Part shown: piece after piece, positions 23,570 through 31,970 of the stretch
Numbering within the stretch: position 1 is the first letter of the stretch
Layout of the letters: every line of letters starts with the position of its first letter
Assembly: GCF_025821625.1 (NCBI RefSeq)
Contig: NZ_JACKSH010000168.1
Span: 1 to 34,322 of the forward strand
Source of the DNA: Mycolicibacterium pyrenivorans
GTDB lineage: Bacteria > Actinomycetota > Actinomycetes > Mycobacteriales > Mycobacteriaceae
DNA length: 34,322 bases
Direction: 5' to 3'
The notes under the pieces: model-generated
Databases searched by the model: none
Told to the model about the DNA's origin: nothing
What the model saw: only the letters and a program-made list of their open reading frames with translations
Made by a program: the position numbers and the translations under genes

Positions 23570-25153
23570 ATGGCCGCCGAAGCGATCGAGGTGGGGCGAA
23601 TCAGCGCGTTCGTCCGCTGGGTCGCGCGCACCCCGTGGCCGGTGTTCACGCTGGGCATGCTGCAGGCCGACATCATCGGCGCTCTGCTGGTCCTCGGCTT
23701 CCTGCGCTTCGGCCTGCCCCCCGAGGACCGCATCCAGTTGCAGGACCTGCCCACCTACAACCTGGCGATCTTCCTCGGCTACCTGTTCGTGTCGTTCACC
23801 GTGGCGTCGTACCTGACGCTGCGCATGCTCATCCCCGTCATGCGCTGGCAGCGCCGCGACATGCTGCTCGGCGACCGCGACCCGGCCGCCACCGAAGTGA
23901 CGCGCATGCGGGCGTTGAAGATGCCGTTCTACCGCTCGGTGATCAGCGCCACCAACTGGCTGCTCTGCTCGGTGGTGTTCATCGTCGCCAGCTGGCCGGT
24001 GGCCAGCAAGTCGGCGCCGGTGGTGGCCGTGGCCACCGGACTGGGCGCCACCGCCACCGCGATCATCGGCTACCTGCAGTCCGAGCGGGTGCTCCGGCCG
24101 GTGGCCGTCGCCGCCCTGCGCGGCGGGGTACCGGAGACCTTCCATGCGCCCGGGGTGATCCTGCGGCAGGTGCTGACGTGGGTGCTGTCGACCGGCGTGC
24201 CGGTCCTCACGATCGTGCTCGCGCTGGTAGCCAGCAAGTTCGCGATCCTCACCGCGCCCGCCGAACGCCTCACCACGACGATCCTGCTGCTGGCGATCGC
24301 GGCGCTGGTGATAGGTCTGTCCAGCACCGTGCTGGTGGCGATGTCGATCGCCGACCCGTTGCGCCAGCTGCGCTGGGCGCTCGGCGAGGTGCAGCGCGGC
24401 AACTACAACGCCCACATGCAGATCTACGACGCCAGCGAGCTCGGCCTGCTCCAGGCCGGCTTCAACGACATGGTGCGCGACCTGGCCGAACGGCAGCGGC
24501 TGCGCGACCTGTTCGGACGGTACGTCGGCGAGGACGTCGCGCGCCGGGCCCTGGAGCGGGGCACCGAACTCGGCGGCCAGGAGCGCGACGTGGCCGTGCT
24601 GTTCGTGGACCTGGTCGGTTCGACCCAACTGGCGGCGACGCGTCCGGCCTCCGACGTCGTCAGCCTGCTCAACGACTTCTTCCGGGTCGTCGTCGACACC
24701 GTCAACCGCCACGGCGGCTTCGTCAACAAGTTCCAGGGTGACGCGGCGCTGGCCATCTTCGGTGTGCCCATCGAGCATCCCGACGCCTCTGGGGCGGCGC
24801 TGGCCGCGTCACGGGAACTGCACGACGAGCTCATCGAGGTGCTCGGCGAGACCGATTTCGGCATCGGCGTGTCCGCGGGCAGGGCGATCGCGGGTCACAT
24901 CGGCGCACAGGCCCGCTTCGAGTACACGGTGATCGGTGACCCCGTCAACGAGGCGGCGCGGCTGACCGAGCTGGCGAAACACGAGAAGGGCCACGTGCTG
25001 GCATCGGCGATCGCCGTCAGCGACGCACTGGACTCAGAGGCCCTGTGCTGGGATGTCGGGGAGATCGTCGAACTGCGCGGACGCACCGCGCCGACGCAGC
25101 TCGCGCGCCCGGTGAACCTGGTGACGGCCGACGAAGTGGATCTGTCCCGCTAG
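23570..25153 (+). CDS. Membrane class III adenylate cyclase with HAMP domain (Rv3645-like)
   Basis: A 527-residue membrane enzyme that makes cAMP from ATP. About six hydrophobic helices fill residues 25-260 and run into a HAMP linker (about 243-310, LVAMSIADPLRQLRWALGEVQRGNYNAHM ... ASELGLLQAGFNDMVRDL). The cyclase domain (about 335-510) has every catalytic residue: metal-binding D347 in VLFVDLVGST and D391 in NKFQGDAALA, base-contacting K387 and D457 (YTVIGDPVN), and R464 in NEAARL. So it should be active as a homodimer. Rv3645 is the M. tuberculosis counterpart, reported as a major cAMP source linked to fatty-acid responses. Its TAG interlocks with the topA stop in CTAG. Confidence 0.94.
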   Translation: MAAEAIEVGRISAFVRWVARTPWPVFTLGMLQADIIGALLVLGFLRFGLPPEDRIQLQDLPTYNLAIFLGYLFVSFTVASYLTLRMLIPVMRWQRRDMLLGDRDPAATEVTRMRALKMPFYRSVISATNWLLCSVVFIVASWPVASKSAPVVAVATGLGATATAIIGYLQSERVLRPVAVAALRGGVPETFHAPGVILRQVLTWVLSTGVPVLTIVLALVASKFAILTAPAERLTTTILLLAIAALVIGLSSTVLVAMSIADPLRQLRWALGEVQRGNYNAHMQIYDASELGLLQAGFNDMVRDLAERQRLRDLFGRYVGEDVARRALERGTELGGQERDVAVLFVDLVGSTQLAATRPASDVVSLLNDFFRVVVDTVNRHGGFVNKFQGDAALAIFGVPIEHPDASGAALAASRELHDELIEVLGETDFGIGVSAGRAIAGHIGAQARFEYTVIGDPVNEAARLTELAKHEKGHVLASAIAVSDALDSEALCWDVGEIVELRGRTAPTQLARPVNLVTADEVDLSR

Positions 25154-27969
25154 CTCTTCTTCGCGGCCTTCTTGGCCGGGGCCTTCTTGGCCGCCTTCTT
25201 CGCAGGCGACTTCTTCGCCACCTTCTTCACCGGACCGCGGGCCCGCCGATCGGCGAGCAGCTCGGACGCGCGCTCGTCGGTGATCGACAGCACGTCGTCG
25301 CCCTTGCGCAGGCTCGCATTGGTTTCGCCGTCGGTCACATAGGGCCCGAATCGTCCGTCCTTGATGACCATCGGCTTGCCGCTGGCGGCGTCGTTGCCCA
25401 ACTCGCGCAGCGGCGGCGTCGCGGCTCCCTGCCTCCCGCGGCGCTTGGGTTCTGCGTAGATCTTCAGCGCCTCCTCGAGGGTGATGTCGAACATCTGCTC
25501 CTCGGTGGCCAGCGAGCGAGAGTCGTTGCCGCGCTTCAGGTATGGGCCGTAACGTCCGTTCTGCGCGGTGATCTCCTCACCGCTGGCGGGATCGACGCCG
25601 ACGACGCGAGGCAGCGACAGCAGCCGGAGCGCATCCTCCAGCGTCACCGTCTCGAGATCCATCGTGCGCAGCAGCGAGCCGGTGCGCGGTTTCGGGCCGG
25701 TCGGCTTCTTGCCCTTCTTCGCCGGAACTCCAGCAGCCCCGTCGTCGGGCTCCTCCGGCGGCGCGGGCAGCACCTCGGTGACGTACGGCCCGTACCGGCC
25801 GTCCTTGGCGACGATCTCGTGACCCGTCTCCGGGTCGATACCCAGCGAGCGTCCCTCTTGCGGTGTGGCGAAAGCCTTCTCGGCCAGCTCCAGCGTCAGC
25901 TCATCGGGCGTCAGGTCGTCGCTGAGGTTGGCCCGCTGCGGGGTCAGCTCTCCTGGCTTATCGGGGTCACCGATGATCATCCGCTCGAGATACGGCCCGT
26001 TGCGGCCGACGCGGACGTTGACCGCCCGCCCTTCAGCGTCGTCGAAGAGCTTGATGGAGTTGACCAGCCGGGCGTCGATCTCCTCGAGGTTGCCGCCGAC
26101 GAGCTTCTTGAGCCCGCCGGCGCGCGCGATCGAGCCCTCGACGCCGTGGTCACCACCGAAGTAGAAGTTGTTGAGCCAGTTGGACCTTCGCTCATTTCCT
26201 GAGGCGATCTCGTCGAGCTCGTCTTCCATGGCGGCGGTGAAGTCGTAGTCGACCAGCCGGGCGAAGTGCTGTTCGAGCAGCCCGATGACGGCGAACGCCA
26301 CCCAGGACGGGACCAGCGCACTGCCCTTCTTGTGCACGTAGCCGCGGTCCTGGATGGTCTTGATGATCGACGAGTAGGTCGACGGTCGGCCGATGCCGAG
26401 GTCCTCGAGCGCCTTGATCAGAGACGCTTCGGTGTATCGGGCGGGCGGGCTGGTGGTGTGGCCGTCGGCGGTCAGGTCCTTCGCGTCGACGCGCTGTCCC
26501 TGGGTCAGGTTCGGCAGCCGGCTCTCCGCGTCGTCCGCCTCACCGCCGGCCTGCTCGTCGAGGCTCTCGACGTACGCCTTGAGGAACCCGGCGAACGTGA
26601 TCGTGCGGCCGCTGGCGTTGAACACCACCTGCTCGCCTGACGCCGCGGAGCCGGCGATGCGCAGCGACAGCGTGGTGCCGCGGGCGTCGGCCATCTGCGA
26701 GGCGACGGTGCGCTGCCAGATCAGCTCGTAGAGGCGGAACTCGTCGGTGTCGAGCTGGGCGTGCAGCTGCCCCGGGGTCTGGAACACGTCACCGGCCGGG
26801 CGGATGGCCTCGTGGGCCTCCTGGGCGTTCTTGACCTTGCGGGTGTACTGGCGCGGCGATGGGTGCACGTACTCCTCGCCGTAGAGCTGGCGGGCCTGAT
26901 TGCGCGCAGCTTCAACAGCGCTCGCCGACAGCGTCGTCGAGTCGGTACGCATGTAGGTGATGTAGCCGTTCTCGTACAGGCGCTGCGCGATGCTCATCGT
27001 GCGCTCCGACGAGAACCGCAGCTTGCGGCCCGCCTCCTGCTGCAGCGTCGACGTCATGAACGGCGCATACGGGCGGCGCGTGTAGGGCTTCTGCTCGACC
27101 GACGAGACCGCCAGTTGCGCGCCGCGCAGGCCTGTGGCCAACGCGTTGGCAGCGGCCTCATCGAGGACGAGCACCTCGTCGGGTTTGCGCACCGCGCCCA
27201 GTGAGTCGAAATCGCGCCCGGAGGCCACCCGTCGCCCGTCGACGGTGTTGAGCTTGGCGGTGAACCTGGGAGGAGATGCGGTGGCATCCGAAACGCTGGC
27301 GTCCAGCTCGGCGGTGACGTCCCAGTAGCCGGCGCTGCGGAACGCCATGCGCTCGCGTTCGCGCTGGACGATGATGCGGGTCGCGACGGACTGCACGCGA
27401 CCGGCGGACAGCTTCGGGGCGACCTTCTTCCACAGCACGGGGCTGACCTCGTAGCCGTACAGGCGGTCGAGGATGCGGCGGGTCTCCTGGGCGTCGACCA
27501 GGTCATTGTCAAGGTCGCGCGGGTCTTCGGCGGCCGCGCGGATCGCGGGCTCGGTGATCTCGTGGAACACCATCCGCTTGACCGGGATGCGCGGTTTCAG
27601 CGTCTCGAGCAGGTGCCAGGCGATGGCCTCGCCCTCGCGGTCACCGTCGGTGGCCAGATAGAGCTCGTCGACGTTCTTGAGCTTTTCCTTCAGATCGGCG
27701 ACGGTGCTCTTCTTGTCCGGGCTGATGATGTAGAGCGGTTCGAAGTCATGGTCGACGTTGACCCCAAGCCGCGCCCAGGGCTCCGACTTGTACTTGGCGG
27801 GGACGTCCGCCGCGGCCCTGGGCAGGTCGCGAATGTGTCCGCGGGACGACTCGACGATGTAGTTGGAGCCCAGGTAACCGGCGATTTTGCGCGCCTTGGT
27901 GGGCGACTCGACAATGACGAGTCGTCGAACAGCACCGTTCTTGCCGCTGCCGCGGTCCCCGTCAGCCAC
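25150..27969 (-). CDS. topA: DNA topoisomerase I (type IA)
   Basis: A 939-residue enzyme that relaxes negative supercoils through a 5'-phosphotyrosine link. Toprim residues: E21 in VIVESPTKA and D108, D110, E112 in TDGDREGEAIAWHL. The catalytic Tyr339 is in YENGYITYMRTDST. The C-terminal part lacks zinc fingers and instead has four repeats marked by RNGPYLER, DGRYGPYVTE, NGRYGPYLKR and DGRFGPYVTD, as in M. tuberculosis TopA, and ends in a Lys/Ala-rich tail (VKKVAKKSPAKKAAKK...), typical for mycobacteria and important for DNA binding. The GTG start has GGAG about ten bases upstream. It converges on the cyclase with interlocked stop codons and no terminator. Confidence 0.97.
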   Translation of the reverse strand: MADGDRGSGKNGAVRRLVIVESPTKARKIAGYLGSNYIVESSRGHIRDLPRAAADVPAKYKSEPWARLGVNVDHDFEPLYIISPDKKSTVADLKEKLKNVDELYLATDGDREGEAIAWHLLETLKPRIPVKRMVFHEITEPAIRAAAEDPRDLDNDLVDAQETRRILDRLYGYEVSPVLWKKVAPKLSAGRVQSVATRIIVQRERERMAFRSAGYWDVTAELDASVSDATASPPRFTAKLNTVDGRRVASGRDFDSLGAVRKPDEVLVLDEAAANALATGLRGAQLAVSSVEQKPYTRRPYAPFMTSTLQQEAGRKLRFSSERTMSIAQRLYENGYITYMRTDSTTLSASAVEAARNQARQLYGEEYVHPSPRQYTRKVKNAQEAHEAIRPAGDVFQTPGQLHAQLDTDEFRLYELIWQRTVASQMADARGTTLSLRIAGSAASGEQVVFNASGRTITFAGFLKAYVESLDEQAGGEADDAESRLPNLTQGQRVDAKDLTADGHTTSPPARYTEASLIKALEDLGIGRPSTYSSIIKTIQDRGYVHKKGSALVPSWVAFAVIGLLEQHFARLVDYDFTAAMEDELDEIASGNERRSNWLNNFYFGGDHGVEGSIARAGGLKKLVGGNLEEIDARLVNSIKLFDDAEGRAVNVRVGRNGPYLERMIIGDPDKPGELTPQRANLSDDLTPDELTLELAEKAFATPQEGRSLGIDPETGHEIVAKDGRYGPYVTEVLPAPPEEPDDGAAGVPAKKGKKPTGPKPRTGSLLRTMDLETVTLEDALRLLSLPRVVGVDPASGEEITAQNGRYGPYLKRGNDSRSLATEEQMFDITLEEALKIYAEPKRRGRQGAATPPLRELGNDAASGKPMVIKDGRFGPYVTDGETNASLRKGDDVLSITDERASELLADRRARGPVKKVAKKSPAKKAAKKAPAKKAAKKS

Positions 27970-28102
27970 CTTTGACTAGCTCCACTTCTCCGTTTGCACG
28001 CGAGCATCGCATACCTGTGCGACCGCTGCGGCAACTGACAATTTCGCACCCCGGGCCTGCCGACGCAAACTGGCCCCTACACCCCCGATGGCCACCAGAC
28101 GG

Positions 28103-28693
28103 CTAGGTCCGCGGCCACTGCGACAACGCCTCGGCGCTGCCCGGAGGTTCCCCCACGTTCTCTACCAGGCGCGATAGCCGTCGCCGCCCACTGATCCGCA
28201 ACGCCGGATGTGTCCCGCGGGTGCCGATCAGCGTCGGTGCGATCCCGACCCTCATCATCGCCGATGCGAGCGGCGAATGCGTGTCGGGCGCGTGCGGGTC
28301 CAGTCCGAGCAGATAGCGGTCCGCTTCGGGCGTTCCGGCCGCCAGCGTCCACGCCCGTAGCTCCCGGGGTCCCGGCAGCCACTGCGGCGGCACGGTCTTG
28401 ACCGCTCCCCTCGTCCACTGGTTGGCGATCTTGACCAGGCGGGCGTCGACGGACGTGCGGACCAACGGGGTGTCCTCGTCGGTGCGGGCGATCTCGGGCT
28501 GCAGCCCGGCCTCGTCGATCATCTCGGCCAGCGCCTCGGCGCGCCACAACCGGTCGACCACGACCGACAGCCGCGCCGCCTGTCCCTGTGGGCCGCCGAC
28601 GAGCACGACCTGCCCGGGCGCAGCCAGGATTCCTGTCAGGTCGGCGATGGCCGGTGGCACCGACTCAGCCGAGAAGAAGGACAGCTGGCTCAC
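28103..28693 (-). CDS. Conserved mycobacterial protein of unknown function (Rv3647c-like)
   Basis: A 196-residue protein, likely cytoplasmic, found between topA and cspA in mycobacteria (Rv3647c, from memory). I recognise no catalytic motif. It starts MSQLSFFSAESVPPAIADLTG; a strand-rich stretch GQVVLVGGPQGQAARLSVVVDRLWRAEAL suggests an alpha/beta fold, and WTRGAVKTVPPQWLPGPRELRAWTLAAG lies mid-protein. The GTG start has no Shine-Dalgarno sequence. Instead TAGTGT (28701-28706) stands seven bases upstream, so a leaderless transcript is likely. It is 133 bases from topA on the same strand. Confidence 0.82.
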   Translation of the reverse strand: MSQLSFFSAESVPPAIADLTGILAAPGQVVLVGGPQGQAARLSVVVDRLWRAEALAEMIDEAGLQPEIARTDEDTPLVRTSVDARLVKIANQWTRGAVKTVPPQWLPGPRELRAWTLAAGTPEADRYLLGLDPHAPDTHSPLASAMMRVGIAPTLIGTRGTHPALRISGRRRLSRLVENVGEPPGSAEALSQWPRT

Positions 28694-28706
28694 ACAAGTG
28701 ACACTA
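28694..28706 (-). promoter_or_regulatory. Leaderless-type promoter for the Rv3647c-like gene
   Basis: On the minus strand TAGTGT (28701-28706) fits TANNNT and lies seven bases before the GTG at 28691-28693. Confidence 0.5.
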
Positions 28707-28772
28707 GGGCAGCCCGTCGATGCAGAGGTGATGCCGGGCCGCGGGCCCTGCGGGCCGGCCCTCGACAGAGAA

Positions 28773-28807
28773 CACCCCCGCGCCTTCCAGGGGAAGACAC
28801 GGGGGTG
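28773..28807 (-). terminator. Hairpin terminator after cspA
   Basis: CACCCCCG (28773-28780) pairs with CGGGGGTG (28800-28807), and inside it CTTCC (28784-28788) pairs with GGAAG (28792-28796) around a three-base loop. In the cspA transcript this long hairpin lies about 30 bases after the stop and is followed by TTCTCTGT. A second GC hairpin, GGGCCG/CGGCCC (28736-28741 with 28756-28761), lies just beyond. Confidence 0.75.
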
Positions 28808-28837
28808 ATGTTGAGGTTCTGGTTTGGTCCGCTTCGC

Positions 28838-29041
28838 TCAGACGGCCCGAACGCCGGTGGCCTGGGGGCCCTTGGGGCTCTGACCGACCTCGAACTCGAC
28901 CTTCTGGTTCTCTTCCAGGGTGCGGAATCCGCTGCCCTGAATCTCCGTGTAGTGGACGAACACGTCAGCGGAGCCGTCTTCGGGGGCGATGAAGCCGAAG
29001 CCCTTTTCTGCGTTGAACCACTTCACAGTTCCCTGTGGCAT
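28838..29041 (-). CDS. cspA: Cold-shock protein CspA
   Basis: A 67-residue single-stranded nucleic-acid-binding protein that keeps mRNA unfolded; in mycobacteria it is an abundant constitutive protein. The cold-shock domain is complete: GTVKWFNAEKGFGFIAPEDGS (RNP1 K-G-F-G-F-I), DVFVHYTEI (RNP2 V-F-V-H-Y) and VEFEVGQSPKGPQATGVRAV. AAGGA upstream of the ATG is the ribosome binding site. The upstream 298-base gap leaves room for a long structured leader, common for csp genes. Homologue: Rv3648c. Confidence 0.97.
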   Translation of the reverse strand: MPQGTVKWFNAEKGFGFIAPEDGSADVFVHYTEIQGSGFRTLEENQKVEFEVGQSPKGPQATGVRAV

Positions 29042-29339
29042 CTCTCGTACTTTCCTTCTCTTCTACTACCGGGAGCGGTCCACCGACTTCCGGTGTACCG
29101 GGCCCGTTCCGACCGCCATACCTTCGTGGAGTGCTCGGAACTGACCCGACCTACAACCCTCGCAGGAACCGCGATCGCAACGACGATCCTGCGAGTGCGA
29201 ACACGAACACAGAAGCTGCGACCGCAGTAAGTCAATCACGTTCGGGGCTGCGGCGACAGTCTCGGAGCAATCACGTAGTGAACAATTCACGTACGACGGG
29301 ATCGCAACGCCTTTCTCAGACGTCCCGGGGAGGTCCCAG
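29042..29339. promoter_or_regulatory. Divergent control region between cspA and the helicase gene
   Basis: No gene seen. It contains a 9-bp inverted repeat, CTCGCAGGA (29159-29167) with TCCTGCGAG (29187-29195); a CTGCG/CGCAG hairpin (29216-29227); three copies of CAATCACGT or CAATTCACGT (29233-29241, 29268-29276, 29283-29292), the last set overlapping the GTGAA/TTCAC hairpin (29278-29290); and GGGAGG before the helicase GTG. The first hairpin would lie in the cspA leader if transcription starts beyond it. Confidence 0.6.
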
Positions 29340-31679
29340 GTGACAGATCCGGTGCTGGACTTCGGCCGCGAGCTGCTCGCGTGCGCGGTCGAGGGCACCG
29401 CCGCCGACGAACATCCGCTCCGCCATGTCGCGGATCTGCCGCCGCGGCGGGCCCGCACCGGGGCGTGGCCGCCCTGGGCCGACCCAGATGTGGTGCGAGC
29501 CTTCCGTGATCGGGGCGTCGAGGCGCCGTGGTCGCATCAACTGGCGGCGGCCGACCTCGCTCGCGACGGACGACACGTCGTGCTGAGCACGGGCACCGCG
29601 TCGGGCAAGTCGCTGGCCTACCAGCTACCGATACTGACGGCGCTGAAAGATGATCCGCGGGCCAGGGCGCTGTACCTGTCGCCGACCAAGGCACTCGGAC
29701 ACGACCAGTTGCGGTCGGCGGCGGCACTCACCTCCGCGGTGCCCGGGCTCGGCGATGTCGCGCCCACGGCATACGACGGCGACAGTCCCACCGAGGTACG
29801 GCGCTTCGCGCGGGAACGATCCCGGTGGATCTTCTCGAACCCGGACATGATCCATCTCTCCCTGCTGCGCAACCACGCCCGCTGGGCGGTGTTCCTGCGC
29901 AACCTGCGCTACGTCGTGGTCGACGAATGCCATTACTACCGAGGCATTTTCGGATCCAACGTGGCGATGGTGCTGCGCCGCCTGCTGCGGCTGTGCGCGC
30001 GGTACTCGGCGACCGGTGAACTGCCCACGGTGATCTTCGCCAGCGCGACTACCGCGCAGCCCGCGATCACCGCCTCCGAGCTGATAGGCCAGGCGGTGAT
30101 GGAGGTGACCGACGACGGATCCCCGCAGGGGGCACGCACGGTGGCGCTGTGGGAACCGGCGCTGATCGACGACCTGATCGGCGAGAACGGCGCCCCGGTC
30201 CGGCGCTCGGCCGGGGCCGAGGCAGCACGGGTGATGGCGGACCTGGTCGCCGAGGGCGCCCGGATGCTGGCGTTCGTGCGGTCACGTCGGGGAGCCGAAC
30301 TCACCGCGCTGGGGGCCCGCACCCGGCTGGCGGAGACGGCCCCGGAACTGTCACAGCTGGTGGCGTCCTACCGTGCCGGTTATCTCGCCGAGGACCGTCG
30401 CCGACTCGAGCGCGCCCTGGCCGACGGCGAACTGCGCGGGGTGGCGACGACCAACGCCCTCGAGCTCGGCGTGGACATCGCCGGCCTCGATGCCGTGGTG
30501 CTGGCGGGATTCCCCGGCACCGTCGCGTCGTTCTGGCAGCAGGCCGGGCGGGCGGGCCGGCGCGGGCAAGGGGCACTCGTGGTGCTGATAGCCCGTGACG
30601 ATCCCCTCGACACCTATCTCGTTCATCATCCGTCCGCCCTGCTCGACAAGCCCATCGAACGTGTCGTCATCGACCCGGCGAACCCGTATGTCCTTGGGCC
30701 GCAGCTTCTGTGCGCCGCCACCGAGCTGCCGTTGACCGACGCCGAGGTGCGCGTGTGGGACGCCGAGGCGGTGGCGGCCGAATTGGTCGACGACGGGTTG
30801 CTTCGCCGGCGACCGAGCGGCTACTTCCCCACCCCCGGCGTCGATCCGCATCCGGCCGTGGACATCCGCGGGTCCACCGGCGGGCAGATCGCGATCCTGG
30901 AGGTCGACACGGGACGCATGTTGGGCAGCGCGGGGGCGGGTCAGGCGCCGGCGTCGGTGCACCCCGGCGCGGTCTATCTGCATCAGGGCGAGAGCTACCT
31001 GGTCGACTCCCTGGACTTCGAGGACGGCATCGCGTTCGTACATGCCGAGGATCCCGGCTACACCACGTTCGCGCGGGAGCTGACCGACATCAGCGTCACC
31101 GGGCGGGGCGAGCGGTCCGACCACGGGCCCGTCGCGGTCGGACTGGTGCCCGTGTCGGTGAGCAACACCGTCACCGGCTACCTGCGCCGCCGGCTCGACG
31201 GTGAGGTGATCGACTTCGTCGAGCTCGACATGCCGACGCGCACCCTGGAAACGATGGCAGTCATGTGCACGATCACGCCAGAAGCGTTGCTGGACATCGG
31301 AATCGACCCACTCCGCATACCGGGATCACTGCATGCGGCCGAACACGCCGCCATCGGCTTGCTCCCGTTGCTCGCCAGTTGCGACCGCGGCGACATCGGC
31401 GGGGTCTCCACCGCCGTCGGGCCGGTCGACGGCCTGCCGACGATCTTCGTGTACGACGGTTATCCGGGCGGTGCCGGCTTCGCGGCCCGCGGATTCCGCA
31501 CGATCGCTGCGTGGTGGGCGGCCACCGCGGCGGCGATCGAGGCGTGCGAGTGCCCGATGGGTTGCCCGTCCTGCGTGCAGTCGCCCAAGTGCGGGAACGG
31601 CAACGATCCACTGGACAAGGACGGCGCGGTGCGGGTGTTACGGCTGGTGCTCGGCTCGCTCGGGGCAAGAATCGAATGA
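29340..31679 (+). CDS. Superfamily II helicase with DECH box and C-terminal Cys cluster (SftH/MrfA type)
   Basis: A 779-residue DNA helicase of the DUF1998 class. Walker A is GTASGKS (85-91), motif II DECH (195-198), motif III SAT (in FASATTAQP), and motif VI QQAGRAGRRGQG. In the C-terminal DUF1998/MZB domain the cysteines C736, C738, C742, C745 and C751 (CECPMGCPSCVQSPKC) bind a metal. M. smegmatis SftH, of this clade, is a 3'-to-5' DNA translocase/helicase, and B. subtilis MrfA acts in repair of mitomycin damage. Databases name this actinobacterial form the helicase/secretion neighbourhood DEAH-box helicase because it sits next to tad genes, as here. The GTG start has GGGAGG upstream. Confidence 0.94.
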   Translation: MTDPVLDFGRELLACAVEGTAADEHPLRHVADLPPRRARTGAWPPWADPDVVRAFRDRGVEAPWSHQLAAADLARDGRHVVLSTGTASGKSLAYQLPILTALKDDPRARALYLSPTKALGHDQLRSAAALTSAVPGLGDVAPTAYDGDSPTEVRRFARERSRWIFSNPDMIHLSLLRNHARWAVFLRNLRYVVVDECHYYRGIFGSNVAMVLRRLLRLCARYSATGELPTVIFASATTAQPAITASELIGQAVMEVTDDGSPQGARTVALWEPALIDDLIGENGAPVRRSAGAEAARVMADLVAEGARMLAFVRSRRGAELTALGARTRLAETAPELSQLVASYRAGYLAEDRRRLERALADGELRGVATTNALELGVDIAGLDAVVLAGFPGTVASFWQQAGRAGRRGQGALVVLIARDDPLDTYLVHHPSALLDKPIERVVIDPANPYVLGPQLLCAATELPLTDAEVRVWDAEAVAAELVDDGLLRRRPSGYFPTPGVDPHPAVDIRGSTGGQIAILEVDTGRMLGSAGAGQAPASVHPGAVYLHQGESYLVDSLDFEDGIAFVHAEDPGYTTFARELTDISVTGRGERSDHGPVAVGLVPVSVSNTVTGYLRRRLDGEVIDFVELDMPTRTLETMAVMCTITPEALLDIGIDPLRIPGSLHAAEHAAIGLLPLLASCDRGDIGGVSTAVGPVDGLPTIFVYDGYPGGAGFAARGFRTIAAWWAATAAAIEACECPMGCPSCVQSPKCGNGNDPLDKDGAVRVLRLVLGSLGARIE

Positions 31680-31970
31680 ATCCACGTGGCGACCGACCCC
31701 TCGACGATCGCCTGCGGACGTCACAGAACACGGGTCCGAGGTGGACGCCGCGGCAAATGCCGAACTACGGCGGCGAACAGCCGGACTGCGGGATTCGTTT
31801 CCGTTCCCGCCTGCCAGGTTCAGTCGCAAATTACCTTGTCCGAGCGGTGGCTGCAACACAGAATGGGCAGGTCCGGCGGTACGAAGCCGTACTCGGGAGC
31901 GCCGCGCTTCACGGATTTCGTTGCCGTTCCATCACGGGAGGGCGGTTTACCCATCGGTAGGATCATCGCC
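31680..31970. other. Gap upstream of the Rv3651-like gene
   Basis: The frame of the next gene stays open through this stretch, but the encoded residues have low complexity of the shadow type and homology begins only at 31971. In M. tuberculosis PE33 (Rv3650) lies at this place; no PE-type sequence is visible here. The only signal I see is the -10-like hexamer at its right end. Confidence 0.5.
31958..31970 (+). promoter_or_regulatory. Leaderless-type promoter for the Rv3651-like gene
   Basis: TAGGAT at 31958-31963 fits TANNNT and ends seven bases before the ATG at 31971, which has no Shine-Dalgarno sequence. Confidence 0.55.
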
